Shown here one piece after another: positions 55,097 through 63,749 of a stretch of DNA of 64,000 nucleotides. Where the stretch lies: positions 24,895 through 88,894 of the forward strand of contig JAQUUB010000013.1 of assembly GCA_028694115.1 (NCBI GenBank), written 5' to 3'. This DNA comes from Lachnospiraceae bacterium. Lineage in GTDB: Bacteria > Bacillota_A > Clostridia > Lachnospirales > Lachnospiraceae. How positions within the stretch are numbered: position 1 is the stretch's first letter; the number at the start of each line of letters is the position of its first letter. Both the position numbers and the translations under genes were made by a program. The notes beneath the pieces were generated by a model that saw only the letters and a list, made by a program, of their open reading frames with translations, made no database searches and was not told the origin of the DNA.

Positions 55097-56080
55097 ATGG
55101 CAACATTAAAAGATGTAGCTGAAAAGGCAGGAGTTACGGTGACCACAGTGTCCCGTGTGATTAATAATCGTGGATATATCAGTGAACAGACACGTACAAA
55201 GGTATATGAGGTAATGAAAGAATTATCCTATCAACCTAATGAATTAGCAAGATCCTTATCTAAGCAAAAGACAAACACGATTGGGATTATCGTCCCACAT
55301 ATTGTTCATCCTTACTTTGCTAAATTAATCAGCAACCTAGAAAGTATGGCGGCAAAACATAAATTTAAAATTATTTTATGTAATACAAAGGGAGAAACAG
55401 AGAAAGAAAAGGAATACATTGAAATGTGCAGAAGTAACCGCGTATCGGGAATTATTCTCTGTAGCAGGAATGTAGACGCGAAAGAAATCGTAAACATGGA
55501 AATCCCCGTTGTATTAATTGAGAGAAAACTTGAACCAGGTACAATAGGAATTCAATGTGACAATTATATGGGAGGCGTTCTGGCAACCCAGCATCTGATT
55601 TCAAACGGCTGCAAGAATCTGCTTCATTTTAGTGGTGTTGTAAATGAGGATATGCCAGCCGATGCAAGAGAAAAAGCATTTGTTGATGTCTGCCAGAAAA
55701 ATGGAGTTAAGCATTACGAGAAGCAGTGTAATAGCAGTGTTTATAATCATCTTGATTATCATGAATATATTCGAAAAACATTAAAAAAAGTTCCAGAGGT
55801 GGACGGTGTGTTTGCGAGCAGTGATTTGATTGCAGCCCAGGTAATTCAGGTTTGCTCGGAGTTAGGCATTAAAATCCCAGAGCAGTTGAAACTGGTCGGA
55901 TTTGACGATGTTGAAATCGCACAATTAACGACTCCTACGATAACGACAATCCGACAACCGATAAAGGAAATGTCGGAATGGGCGATTGAATTTATTGAAA
56001 AGCGATTAGAGGGAGAAGCAGTTCCAGAACAGATTAAACTGCCAGTTTCACTTGTAGTAAGAGAATCAACTCTTTATTAG
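55097..56080 (+). CDS. LacI-family transcriptional regulator
   Basis: Probable local regulator of the sugar locus that follows. The 327-residue protein has the LacI helix-turn-helix (MATLKDVAEKAGVTVTTVSRVIN), the hinge helix with the minor-groove Leu (ELARSLSKQKTN), and a periplasmic-binding-protein-like sensor domain. The ATG at 55097 is set by AAGGAGG 11 nt and a nearer GGAG upstream; the longer open frame is rejected. Effector probably sucrose, fructose or a phosphorylated form (inferred from neighbours). Confidence 0.93.
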   Translation: MATLKDVAEKAGVTVTTVSRVINNRGYISEQTRTKVYEVMKELSYQPNELARSLSKQKTNTIGIIVPHIVHPYFAKLISNLESMAAKHKFKIILCNTKGETEKEKEYIEMCRSNRVSGIILCSRNVDAKEIVNMEIPVVLIERKLEPGTIGIQCDNYMGGVLATQHLISNGCKNLLHFSGVVNEDMPADAREKAFVDVCQKNGVKHYEKQCNSSVYNHLDYHEYIRKTLKKVPEVDGVFASSDLIAAQVIQVCSELGIKIPEQLKLVGFDDVEIAQLTTPTITTIRQPIKEMSEWAIEFIEKRLEGEAVPEQIKLPVSLVVRESTLY

Positions 56081-56110
56081 AAATACTTTTTAGTGGCAAA
56101 ATTGAGGATT

Positions 56111-56158
56111 GTAGGTTTCAAAAGGTCAGATTGACGTTAGAAGCCTACTTTTTTATTT
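56111..56158 (+). terminator. intrinsic terminator after the LacI gene
   Basis: Stem GTAGGTTTC/GAAGCCTAC with one G-T pair, a 20-nt loop and a run of T. It ends the regulator transcript before the importer operon. Confidence 0.85.
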
Positions 56159-56207
56159 ATTTACAAAATGAAATTAAAAAATATATCAAACGATTAACCT
56201 ACTAAAT

Positions 56208-56233
56208 TATGGAATTTAGAACTTAATTCCATA
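56208..56233. promoter_or_regulatory. inverted repeat, candidate regulator site
   Basis: TATGGAATT/AATTCCATA, a perfect 9-bp inverted repeat with an 8-nt spacer, about 95 nt upstream of the promoter -35. A related TATGGAAT occurs nearby at about 56252. Confidence 0.45.
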
Positions 56234-56325
56234 TAATAACCAATAAAAATATGGAATATATAGTAAATATATACAAAAAAGAATACGCATATTTATTTAA
56301 TATATACGAAATATATATCATGCGG

Positions 56326-56354
56326 TTGACATATTTAAAAAGAAAATGTATACT
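56326..56354 (+). promoter_or_regulatory. sigma-A promoter of the sugar importer operon
   Basis: TTGACA, 17-nt spacer, TATACT: consensus at 11 of 12 positions with optimal spacing. About 80 nt of leader precede the binding-protein start. Confidence 0.9.
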
Positions 56355-56442
56355 GTAGATACAACAGAACAGTAAGTGAGTAATCCGGATGACTTCGCAA
56401 TCTGTGATTGTTGCAAACGAATTATTTTGGGAGGATTTAAAA

Positions 56443-57822
56443 ATGAAGATGAAAAAGTTAGTTTCACTAGGATTGGCTGTAGCCATGACACTTTCACTTG
56501 TTGCTTGTGGATCAAGCACAACTGAAGAAACAGCAACTGAACCAACAGATGCTGCGAAAGATGTTACAACAGAAGCAACATCAGAAACAACAACAGAAGC
56601 AGGCACCGATGAAAGCGCAATTTCAACAGAAGGTGTAACCATTACAATATTAAATACAAAAGGCGGTCTGGAAAAATTCTTAGAGCCAGCACTAGAAGAT
56701 TATAAAGAAAAAACTGGTGTTACAGTAGAATTATCATCCATCGCAGAAGGTGATTCCCCTTATGAAGCAATTCAGAAAAAATATGCAGCAGGTGAAGCAC
56801 CTACATTAGCAATTATGGATTGCAATGATATCGTATCTCTGGCAAAAGAAAAAGCATTACCATTAGATGGTGAAAAATGGGTTGCTGACGGCGGAGACCA
56901 ATATGGTATTAAAATTGATGGTACCTTATACAGCTTCCCATTCAGCTTAGAGGGAAGAGGAATCCTATTTAACAGGACAGCAATTGAAACAGCTTTAGGA
57001 AAAGATTTCGATGAAACAACAATTAAGAGCTTAGATGATTTTGTAAAGATTTGTGATGAATTAGTAGCAGCAGGAATGGAAACACCTGTCGTTCTTTCTA
57101 AAGAAGACTGGTCATTAGGTGCTCATTACTTAGGACTTGTTTACGAACAGCAGGATGGAACAGCAGAAGCAGGAGATGCATTAATCGCTTCCTTAAAAGA
57201 TGGTTCTGCAAGCTTAAACGATAATGACAGATTCAATAGTTTGATGGATACTTTTGATGTATTGAAAAAATACAATATCAATGGTGAAGATCCATTAGCA
57301 GCTGATTACGATATGGACAATGCATATTTCGCAGAAGGTGATGTTGCATTCTGGTTCAATGGTAACTGGGTATGGGAAGTAGTATCAGGATTTGCTGATC
57401 CAGATTGCGAATACGGTATGATTCCAGTAGTACAGAACACAACAGATGATACATTTAATACTATGGTAAATGCAGTTGGATCAAAACAGGTTATGGTTGA
57501 CAAAAGTGCATCTGAAGCAGAAATTCAGGCAGCAAAAGATTTCTTAAACTGGCTTGTTTATGATGAAGCAGCACAAGATGTGATTGCAAATCAGGCAGCA
57601 TTAGTACCTTGCTTTACAACCTATGCACCAAACGAAGGTAACAAACTAGGTGTTGCATTAAAAGCCTATGCAGATCAAGGATTAACATTTGCTCAGTACA
57701 ATTCACTTCCAGGAGATCATTGGGCATCAGCAGGAGCAATTATGCAGAAATATTTAGCAGGTAAAATTGACAGAGCAGAGCTTGCAAAAGAATATGATGC
57801 ATATTGGCAGTCACAGAAATAA
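56443..57822 (+). CDS. carbohydrate ABC transporter substrate-binding lipoprotein
   Basis: Binds the sugar outside the cell for the two permeases that follow. The 459-residue protein has a lipoprotein signal with lipobox LSLVAC and acceptor Cys22, then a Thr/Glu-rich tether (about 23-60) and a family 1 sugar-binding fold with GRGILFN and WFNGNWVWEV segments. The ATG at 56443 has GGAGGA 8 nt upstream; the longer open frame is rejected. Context suggests sucrose or fructo-oligosaccharides. No ATPase subunit is in the window; a shared MsmK-type ATPase elsewhere is likely. Confidence 0.94.
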   Translation: MKMKKLVSLGLAVAMTLSLVACGSSTTEETATEPTDAAKDVTTEATSETTTEAGTDESAISTEGVTITILNTKGGLEKFLEPALEDYKEKTGVTVELSSIAEGDSPYEAIQKKYAAGEAPTLAIMDCNDIVSLAKEKALPLDGEKWVADGGDQYGIKIDGTLYSFPFSLEGRGILFNRTAIETALGKDFDETTIKSLDDFVKICDELVAAGMETPVVLSKEDWSLGAHYLGLVYEQQDGTAEAGDALIASLKDGSASLNDNDRFNSLMDTFDVLKKYNINGEDPLAADYDMDNAYFAEGDVAFWFNGNWVWEVVSGFADPDCEYGMIPVVQNTTDDTFNTMVNAVGSKQVMVDKSASEAEIQAAKDFLNWLVYDEAAQDVIANQAALVPCFTTYAPNEGNKLGVALKAYADQGLTFAQYNSLPGDHWASAGAIMQKYLAGKIDRAELAKEYDAYWQSQK

Positions 57823-57852
57823 TATTAAACAATAGTAGGAAGGAACGCTTTT

Positions 57853-58734
57853 ATGAAGAAAAATTCAATGTCCAATAAAATTAAGACATATATGATGTTT
57901 GCCGGTCCTGCAATGTTTTTCTTTTTTGCGGTAGTTATTATACCATTTCTCTATGGCCTTTACTTAACATTTACAGGGTGGGATGGAATATCTGATAAAA
58001 AAGATTTTGTAGGTTTTACGAATTATATTGCAGCGTTTGGGGATAAAGACTTTTGGTCTGCATTACTTTTAACTTTAGCATACGTTGCACTCAGTACGTT
58101 GTTTGTACAGGTAATTGCGTTTATACTGGCATATTTACTTACAAGTGGTTTGAAAGGACAGAACTTCTTCAGAGCTGGTTTCTTTACACCAAACCTGATC
58201 GGTGGAATTGTACTTGGATTTATCTGGCAGTTTGTATTTTCGAAAGGATTTACAACGTTCGGAGAACTTACGTCAATTCCATTGTTCGAGAAATCATGGT
58301 TATCGGATCCGCTAAAAGCGTTCCTTGCTCTTGTTTTAGTTACGGTATGGCAATATTCAGGCTATATGATGTTGATTTACGTAGCCGGGTTTGTCGGGGT
58401 TCCAAAAGATTTAATCGAAGCAGCCAGTATTGATGGGTGCACCAACACACAGAAAACAAGACATATCATCATACCAATGATGTCACAATCTTTTGTAATC
58501 TGTACATTTTTAACACTAACAAGATGCTTCATGGTTTATGATTTGAACGTATCACTGACCGATGGGGAGCCATATGGCAGTACCATCATGGCAGCACTGC
58601 ATGTATATCAGAAAGCATTTAAATCCAAACAATATGGTCTGGGTCAGGCAGAAGCTTTAGTGCTATTCTTTGTTGTAGCATTTGTAGCAGTGGCTCAGGT
58701 ATACATAGGTAAGAAAAAGGAGGTGGAAGCATAA
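57853..58734 (+). CDS. sugar ABC transporter permease, MsmF/MalF type
   Basis: This 293-residue protein has six membrane helices and the EAA loop (IEAASIDGCTNTQKTRHIIIP) that contacts the ATPase. AGGAAGGAA precedes the ATG. It forms the heteromeric channel with the next gene product, whose start overlaps its stop by one base (TAATG). Confidence 0.94.
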   Translation: MKKNSMSNKIKTYMMFAGPAMFFFFAVVIIPFLYGLYLTFTGWDGISDKKDFVGFTNYIAAFGDKDFWSALLLTLAYVALSTLFVQVIAFILAYLLTSGLKGQNFFRAGFFTPNLIGGIVLGFIWQFVFSKGFTTFGELTSIPLFEKSWLSDPLKAFLALVLVTVWQYSGYMMLIYVAGFVGVPKDLIEAASIDGCTNTQKTRHIIIPMMSQSFVICTFLTLTRCFMVYDLNVSLTDGEPYGSTIMAALHVYQKAFKSKQYGLGQAEALVLFFVVAFVAVAQVYIGKKKEVEA

Positions 58735-59570
58735 TGAAAAAGAAAATCATTGATATTGGAAAGATTGTTCTACTATCTGTTATGTTAATGCTCTATATGG
58801 TTCCATTTTTCTTGATTATTATAAATTCACTAAAAAGAAAGATTACAATTATAAAGCATCCTTTGAAATTAATAGATCCAAAAGGTCTTTTTACTGAAAA
58901 TTATATCTCGGCTTTTAAGGAAATGAATTATTTAAATGCTTTTGAAAATTCTTTCTTTATCACGGTACTGAGTGTAGTGTTTATTATCTTATTTTCTTCC
59001 ATGGCCGCTTATTATATGGCTAGGAATAAAACAAAAGCTTCTAAGATTAGTTTTTCCCTAATTGTTGCAGCTATGGTAATTCCATTCCAGGCGATTATGA
59101 TTCCATTGATATCGATTTATGGAAATATGCTGGGATTATTAAATCATAGATTGACGTTAATCTTTATGAACGTTGGATTTGGTATGGGACTTGCAATCTT
59201 TATTTATTATGGATTTATTATCAGCGGTATTCCATTATCCCTGGAGGAAGCTGCAATCATTGACGGATGCTCTCCTTACCAGGTGTTCTTTAAAATTGTA
59301 TTTCCATTATTGAAGCCAACAACAGCGACCATGATTGTATTGGATGTGTTGTGGTTATGGAATGATTACTTACTTCCGAGTTTGATTTTGGGTAAAAAAG
59401 TGCTATTTACATTGCCACTCTCAACCTTTTCCTTCTATGGAACCTACTCGAATGATTTAGGAAAAATTATGGCTGGACTTGTTTTAACCGTATTGCCAGT
59501 AATTGTAATTTATCTCTTATTACAGAAACAAATCATTAGCGGTGTGGTTGCAGGTGCAGTGAAGTCATAA
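58734..59570 (+). CDS. sugar ABC transporter permease, MsmG/MalG type
   Basis: This 278-residue protein has six membrane helices and the EAA loop LEEAAIIDGCSPYQVFFKIVFP. It partners the upstream permease, with which it is translationally coupled. A GC-rich terminator follows its stop and precedes the catabolic genes, so importer genes may be expressed at a higher level than the enzymes. Confidence 0.94.
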   Translation: MKKKIIDIGKIVLLSVMLMLYMVPFFLIIINSLKRKITIIKHPLKLIDPKGLFTENYISAFKEMNYLNAFENSFFITVLSVVFIILFSSMAAYYMARNKTKASKISFSLIVAAMVIPFQAIMIPLISIYGNMLGLLNHRLTLIFMNVGFGMGLAIFIYYGFIISGIPLSLEEAAIIDGCSPYQVFFKIVFPLLKPTTATMIVLDVLWLWNDYLLPSLILGKKVLFTLPLSTFSFYGTYSNDLGKIMAGLVLTVLPVIVIYLLLQKQIISGVVAGAVKS

Positions 59571-59579
59571 GACTATGGA

Positions 59580-59614
59580 AAGCCCCGAATTACCCTAGTG
59601 GTACGGGGCTTTTA
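59580..59614 (+). terminator. operon-internal terminator after the permease genes
   Basis: Stem AAGCCCCG/CGGGGCTT (59580-59611) enclosing an inner TACC/GGTA hairpin, then TTT. It lies between importer and enzyme genes. Confidence 0.85.
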
Positions 59615-59643
59615 TAAACAAATCTTAAAGGAAGTAAAAGGAT

Positions 59644-61248
59644 ATGGAAAAAAGACAATTCGTAATTGCCACAAAATATCTATGGCTGCCAATTACAAAA
59701 AATGTACCGAATCAGGCGATTGCCTTTCTTGTGGATGGAATCAGGCAACAAGAGATTTATATTGGTATTTCAGAGGATACCGTTGATTATTATGTGGCTT
59801 TTTCGGTAGAGAAGTATGCAGGAAAAAGGATGGATATCGAGGGAGATTATACAGATTCATGGGTTCAGAAAATCTTACAAAGAAATGAAAGACCTGATTA
59901 TCAGAATGAAAAGAGACCCTATTTACATTATGCACCTGCATTTGGATGGTTGAATGATCCCAATGGACTCCTTTACGATCAGGGTGTATTTCATATCTTT
60001 CATCAGCATAATCCCTATGGATTAGAATGGGAGAACATTCACTGGTCCTATACTTCAACCAAAGACTTTATTCATTGGTCCTATACAGAGCCTGCATTAA
60101 GGCCGGATTGTGATGGACCAATCTATTCAGGTACCGGATTGCTTGATAAATACGATTTATTAGGATATGGCAAGCATGCTTATCTTTATTATTATACATC
60201 AGCAGGTGGTAGAAGCGCTTGGTCAAAGAACGGGAAATTCACACAAAGAATCGCTTATAGTAGAGATGGAAACAAGAGCTTATCAAAATCAGATTGTTTC
60301 TGTATGCCTCACGTTTGTGATGAAAACCGTGATCCGAAAGTATTTTATCATGAAGAGAGCCAGGCCTATATTATGGTTCTTTATATGACGGGTTTCCGCT
60401 TCTGCTTTTACCGTTCGGTAGATTTATTAAATTGGGTACAAACACAGGAACTGGAGGAAAAGGGAATGTGTGAATGTCCTGATTTCTTTCCACTGGTGGA
60501 TGAAAGAACAGGAGATAAGAAATGGATTTTCTGGGCGGCAGATGGATTTTATCTAATTGGTGATTTTGATGGATATACATTTTTGCCAACTTCGGGAAGA
60601 AAAGAAGCTTATGCAATATGCGAACGTGAATGTGTCAGAGCCTACGCAGCACAGACGGTGCAGAATATCAATGGTCGCATTGTACAAATCAGCTGGCTGA
60701 CTAGTCATAAGGAGAATCGAAACTATACGGGAGTATTATCACTGCCGGTTCAACTCTCTTTGTTATCAATTGGAAAAGAGCAATATGTAACACTGCTTCC
60801 AACAGAAGAAGTGAAAGCGATGAGAAAGAAAGCAAGTCAATATAACATCGAGCAGGAATTTCATCTTCCGTATGAAGTTCAAAATGAGCCAATGGAGTTA
60901 GAAATTCATTTACAATACCAATCAAAGGGACATGTCACAATTGAGGCATTCGGTCAATTAATACAAGTAAACTTTGAGGAAAAGATGATTGAGATGAGCG
61001 ATAGAAAATCATCTTTTGCAGAAGACTCCTTCCTGCAAGAGAATGGTCTTGATTTCCAGATGTTCTTTGATCAGGATGTAATCGAAATCTATACCATGTC
61101 AGGACTTAAGTATTTTGTACAAGAAAATAAGGCAGAGGATGTTTGTGGGACGTTGCGTCTTTGTGGTACAGAGGATACAAAAGGAACCATAGTGATTCAT
61201 GAATTAGAAAAAGTAGTTATGGAAGAAAATGCTAGTAACAATTACTAG
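59644..61248 (+). CDS. glycoside hydrolase family 32 (sucrose/fructan hydrolase)
   Basis: Cleaves beta-fructosides such as sucrose, sucrose 6-phosphate or fructans. The 534-residue protein has an N-terminal beta region of about 90 residues, then the five-bladed propeller with WLNDPNG (nucleophile Asp), NRDPKV and the acid/base Glu in MCECPDFF, and a C-terminal beta-sandwich. There is no signal peptide, so it acts on imported sugar. AAAGGA is about 10 nt before the ATG. Import by ABC rather than PTS makes free sucrose or fructo-oligosaccharides more likely than sucrose 6-phosphate. Confidence 0.93.
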   Translation: MEKRQFVIATKYLWLPITKNVPNQAIAFLVDGIRQQEIYIGISEDTVDYYVAFSVEKYAGKRMDIEGDYTDSWVQKILQRNERPDYQNEKRPYLHYAPAFGWLNDPNGLLYDQGVFHIFHQHNPYGLEWENIHWSYTSTKDFIHWSYTEPALRPDCDGPIYSGTGLLDKYDLLGYGKHAYLYYYTSAGGRSAWSKNGKFTQRIAYSRDGNKSLSKSDCFCMPHVCDENRDPKVFYHEESQAYIMVLYMTGFRFCFYRSVDLLNWVQTQELEEKGMCECPDFFPLVDERTGDKKWIFWAADGFYLIGDFDGYTFLPTSGRKEAYAICERECVRAYAAQTVQNINGRIVQISWLTSHKENRNYTGVLSLPVQLSLLSIGKEQYVTLLPTEEVKAMRKKASQYNIEQEFHLPYEVQNEPMELEIHLQYQSKGHVTIEAFGQLIQVNFEEKMIEMSDRKSSFAEDSFLQENGLDFQMFFDQDVIEIYTMSGLKYFVQENKAEDVCGTLRLCGTEDTKGTIVIHELEKVVMEENASNNY

Positions 61249-61268
61249 AAAGAAGAGGATTTAGATCA

Positions 61269-62687
61269 ATGGAATTAAACAACAAAATTATGCTTATTAC
61301 CTACGCAGACAGCTTAGGGAAAAACTTAAAGGAATTAAATACATTTTTACATAAGGAATTAAAGGATGCAGTTGGCGGGGTTCATATCTTACCATTTTTT
61401 CCTTCTTCCGCAGACAGAGGTTTTGCACCTATGTGCTATGACCGCGTAGAACAAGCGTTTGGAACCTTTCAGGATGTGGAGGAAATTAGCAAGGATTTTT
61501 ATCTGATGTTTGATTTTATGATTAATCATATCTCCAAAAGTTCAGAGTATTTTAAGGATTTTGAAGAAAAGAAAGAGGAATCTAAATACAAAGACTTTTT
61601 CATTCGCTATAAGGATTTCTGGGAAAATGGAGAGCCTACGCAGGAACAGGTAGACATTATCTATAAAAGAAAACCACGAGCTCCTTATATTGATGTAGAG
61701 TTCAAAGATGGCACTACGGAAAAGGTATGGTGTACCTTTTGCGAGGAGCAGGTGGATTTAAATGTGAAGAGCGAAGCAACAAAAGAATTTGTGAAGAACA
61801 CCTTAATTGAAATGTGCAAAAATGGTGCTTCGATTATACGTCTTGATGCATTTGCCTATGCTATTAAAAAGGCAGATACCAACTGTTTTTTCATTGAACC
61901 TGATATTTGGAATTTATTACACGAAATTGAAGATACTATGAAAGAGCAAAATGTCTGCATTCTTCCAGAGATCCATGAGCACTATAGTATTCAGATGAAA
62001 ATAGCAGAACAGGGCTTTTGGATTTATGATTTTGCATTGCCAGTTCTTGTTTTAAATGCACTCTATTCAGGAAACGGAGAATATCTGAAAAAGTGGCTGG
62101 AAATGAGTCCTAAGAAACAGTTCACAACTTTAGATACCCATGATGGAATCGGTATTGTTGATGTGAAGGATCTGATGCCAGATGAAGTGATTGAAGAGAC
62201 CAAGGAGAAAATGTTCACACAAGGAGCCAATGTAAAGAAAATCTATAATACAGCAGCTTATAACAATCTTGATATTTATCAAGTGAACACAACGTACTAT
62301 TCCGCACTCGGTAATCATGATGGCGCTTATCTGCTTGCAAGAGCCATTCAATTCTTTGCACCAGGTATTCCACAAGTGTATTATGTAGGTCTTTTGGCTG
62401 GTGAAAATGATATCGCACTGATGGAAGAAACGAAGAATGGAAGAGATATCAATCGACATTACTACAGCATGGAAGAGATTTCGAAACAAGTAAATCGCCC
62501 TGTTGTCAGAGAGTTGTTTGAAATGATGAAATTTAGAAATGAGCATCCAGCATTTGCAATTGAGGGTGGCATTGATGTAAAACTAGAGGGTGAACATTCG
62601 ATGGTGATTACCAGAACGAATGGAGAACATTTTGCACGCTTAGATGCTGATTTGAAAAACCATACATTTAGCATCCAACATTCATAA
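61269..62687 (+). CDS. sucrose phosphorylase (GH13 subfamily 18)
   Basis: Splits sucrose with phosphate to glucose 1-phosphate and fructose, saving one ATP over hydrolysis. The 472-residue protein has the GH13 barrel with HILPFFPSSADRGFAP (typical of sucrose phosphorylases), nucleophile Asp in IRLDAFAY, acid/base Glu in LPEIHEHY and the third Asp in TLDTHDGIG. It could instead prefer sucrose 6'-phosphate or glucosylglycerate, which the same subfamily also uses. It lies 20 nt after the GH32 gene. Confidence 0.9.
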   Translation: MELNNKIMLITYADSLGKNLKELNTFLHKELKDAVGGVHILPFFPSSADRGFAPMCYDRVEQAFGTFQDVEEISKDFYLMFDFMINHISKSSEYFKDFEEKKEESKYKDFFIRYKDFWENGEPTQEQVDIIYKRKPRAPYIDVEFKDGTTEKVWCTFCEEQVDLNVKSEATKEFVKNTLIEMCKNGASIIRLDAFAYAIKKADTNCFFIEPDIWNLLHEIEDTMKEQNVCILPEIHEHYSIQMKIAEQGFWIYDFALPVLVLNALYSGNGEYLKKWLEMSPKKQFTTLDTHDGIGIVDVKDLMPDEVIEETKEKMFTQGANVKKIYNTAAYNNLDIYQVNTTYYSALGNHDGAYLLARAIQFFAPGIPQVYYVGLLAGENDIALMEETKNGRDINRHYYSMEEISKQVNRPVVRELFEMMKFRNEHPAFAIEGGIDVKLEGEHSMVITRTNGEHFARLDADLKNHTFSIQHS

Positions 62688-62704
62688 AAGTGAGAAAGTG
62701 TAAA

Positions 62705-62762
62705 GTGTGAAAAGATATACTAACGCATGAGAGAACCATGCTAAGTATATCTAAGTTTCACA
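62705..62762 (+). repeat. structured intergenic element, copy 3 (single hairpin)
   Basis: Outer stem GTGTGAAA/TTTCACA (62705-62712 with 62756-62762; the first base is unpaired), 3-nt bulge AAG, inner arm AGATATACTAACGCATG with a 16-nt partner at 62737-62752, loop AGAGAAC. The second hairpin seen in the other copies is absent. A partial second copy of the 5' start (GTGTGAAAAG) follows at 62764. Confidence 0.8.
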
Positions 62763-62801
62763 GTGTGAAAAGTGATTCATAAAAAAGGAATGGTGATTGG
62801 A

Positions 62802-63749
62802 ATGTACGACGTAGTGGCATTAGGGGAACTATTAATTGATTTTACGCAAAATGGGATAAGTAATCAGGGAAATATATTATTTGAAGCCAATCCAGGCGGA
62901 GCACCTTGCAACGTATTGGCTATGCTACAAAAGCTAGGGAAGCAGACCGCATTTATAGGAAAAGTGGGAAATGATCAGTTTGGTAAGCTCTTAAAAGAAA
63001 AGGTAAGAGCCATTGGGGTTGATACAGAGTCCCTTTATCTGGATAAGGAAGTTCCTACCACCTTGGCATTTGTTCATACCGCAGCAGATGGGGATCGTGA
63101 CTTTTCTTTTTATCGAAAGCCAGGTGCTGACATGATGCTTCGTGATGAGGAAATACCAGAGGATTTGTGTAAAAATACGAGAATATTCCACTATGGTACC
63201 TTATCTATGACCTCAGAGGGAGTAAGGAAGGCAACCCAAAAAGCCATTACATTAGCAAAAGAAGGTGGAGCATTATTGTCCTTTGACCCCAACTTAAGAG
63301 AGCCCTTATGGGATTCCCTTGAAGATGCAAAAGAGCAGATCTTTTATGGACTTATGCAGTGTAATATTTTAAAGATTTCAGAAGAAGAGCTCGAATTCGT
63401 AACAGGAATTCGTGATTATGATGAGGGTGTGAAAGCACTTTTACAGATTGCGGATATTAATCTAATCGTAGTTACAATGGGAAAAGCAGGGAGCCGTGCC
63501 TACTATCATGATCAAGTTGTCGAGGAAAAAGGCTTTGTTATGGAAAACACAATAGAGACAACGGGTGCAGGTGATACCTTTGGAGCAAATATTATTAATT
63601 ATGTTTTAGAGCATGGAATCGATGGACTTACCGAGGTTCAGCTACATGAGATGCTTCGGTATGCGAATGCGGCGGCAGCAATTATTACTACAAGACGTGG
63701 TGCCCTAAGCGTGATGCCAGAGAGAGAAGAAATCGAACGATTACTATAG
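62802..63749 (+). CDS. fructokinase (PfkB family)
   Basis: Phosphorylates fructose released by the two upstream enzymes. The 315-residue PfkB kinase begins MYDVVALGELLIDF and has the GGAPCNVLAM signature and the catalytic motif TTGAGDTFGANI with the base Asp. I choose the ATG at 62802 from the family N-terminus, with AAAGGA 12 nt upstream; in-frame starts at 62772 and 62790 have poorer spacing. Substrate assignment rests on the neighbourhood. Confidence 0.93.
   Translation: MYDVVALGELLIDFTQNGISNQGNILFEANPGGAPCNVLAMLQKLGKQTAFIGKVGNDQFGKLLKEKVRAIGVDTESLYLDKEVPTTLAFVHTAADGDRDFSFYRKPGADMMLRDEEIPEDLCKNTRIFHYGTLSMTSEGVRKATQKAITLAKEGGALLSFDPNLREPLWDSLEDAKEQIFYGLMQCNILKISEEELEFVTGIRDYDEGVKALLQIADINLIVVTMGKAGSRAYYHDQVVEEKGFVMENTIETTGAGDTFGANIINYVLEHGIDGLTEVQLHEMLRYANAAAAIITTRRGALSVMPEREEIERLL

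Larger units (their letters stand above)
56159..56442 (+). other. AT-rich control region of the sugar operon (no gene)
   Basis: About 280 nt without a gene. It is very AT-rich and holds a perfect sigma-A promoter (56326-56354), an inverted repeat (56208-56233), and two CAAACGA sites at 56187-56193 and 56414-56420. CAAACG-type half sites occur in operators of LacI-family proteins, so these are candidate operators; neither is a full palindrome. Confidence 0.5.

Noticed and set aside
62130..62546. 138-codon minus-strand frame opposite sucrose phosphorylase
   Set aside because: Composition reflects the antisense of the GH13 barrel motifs; no start signal.
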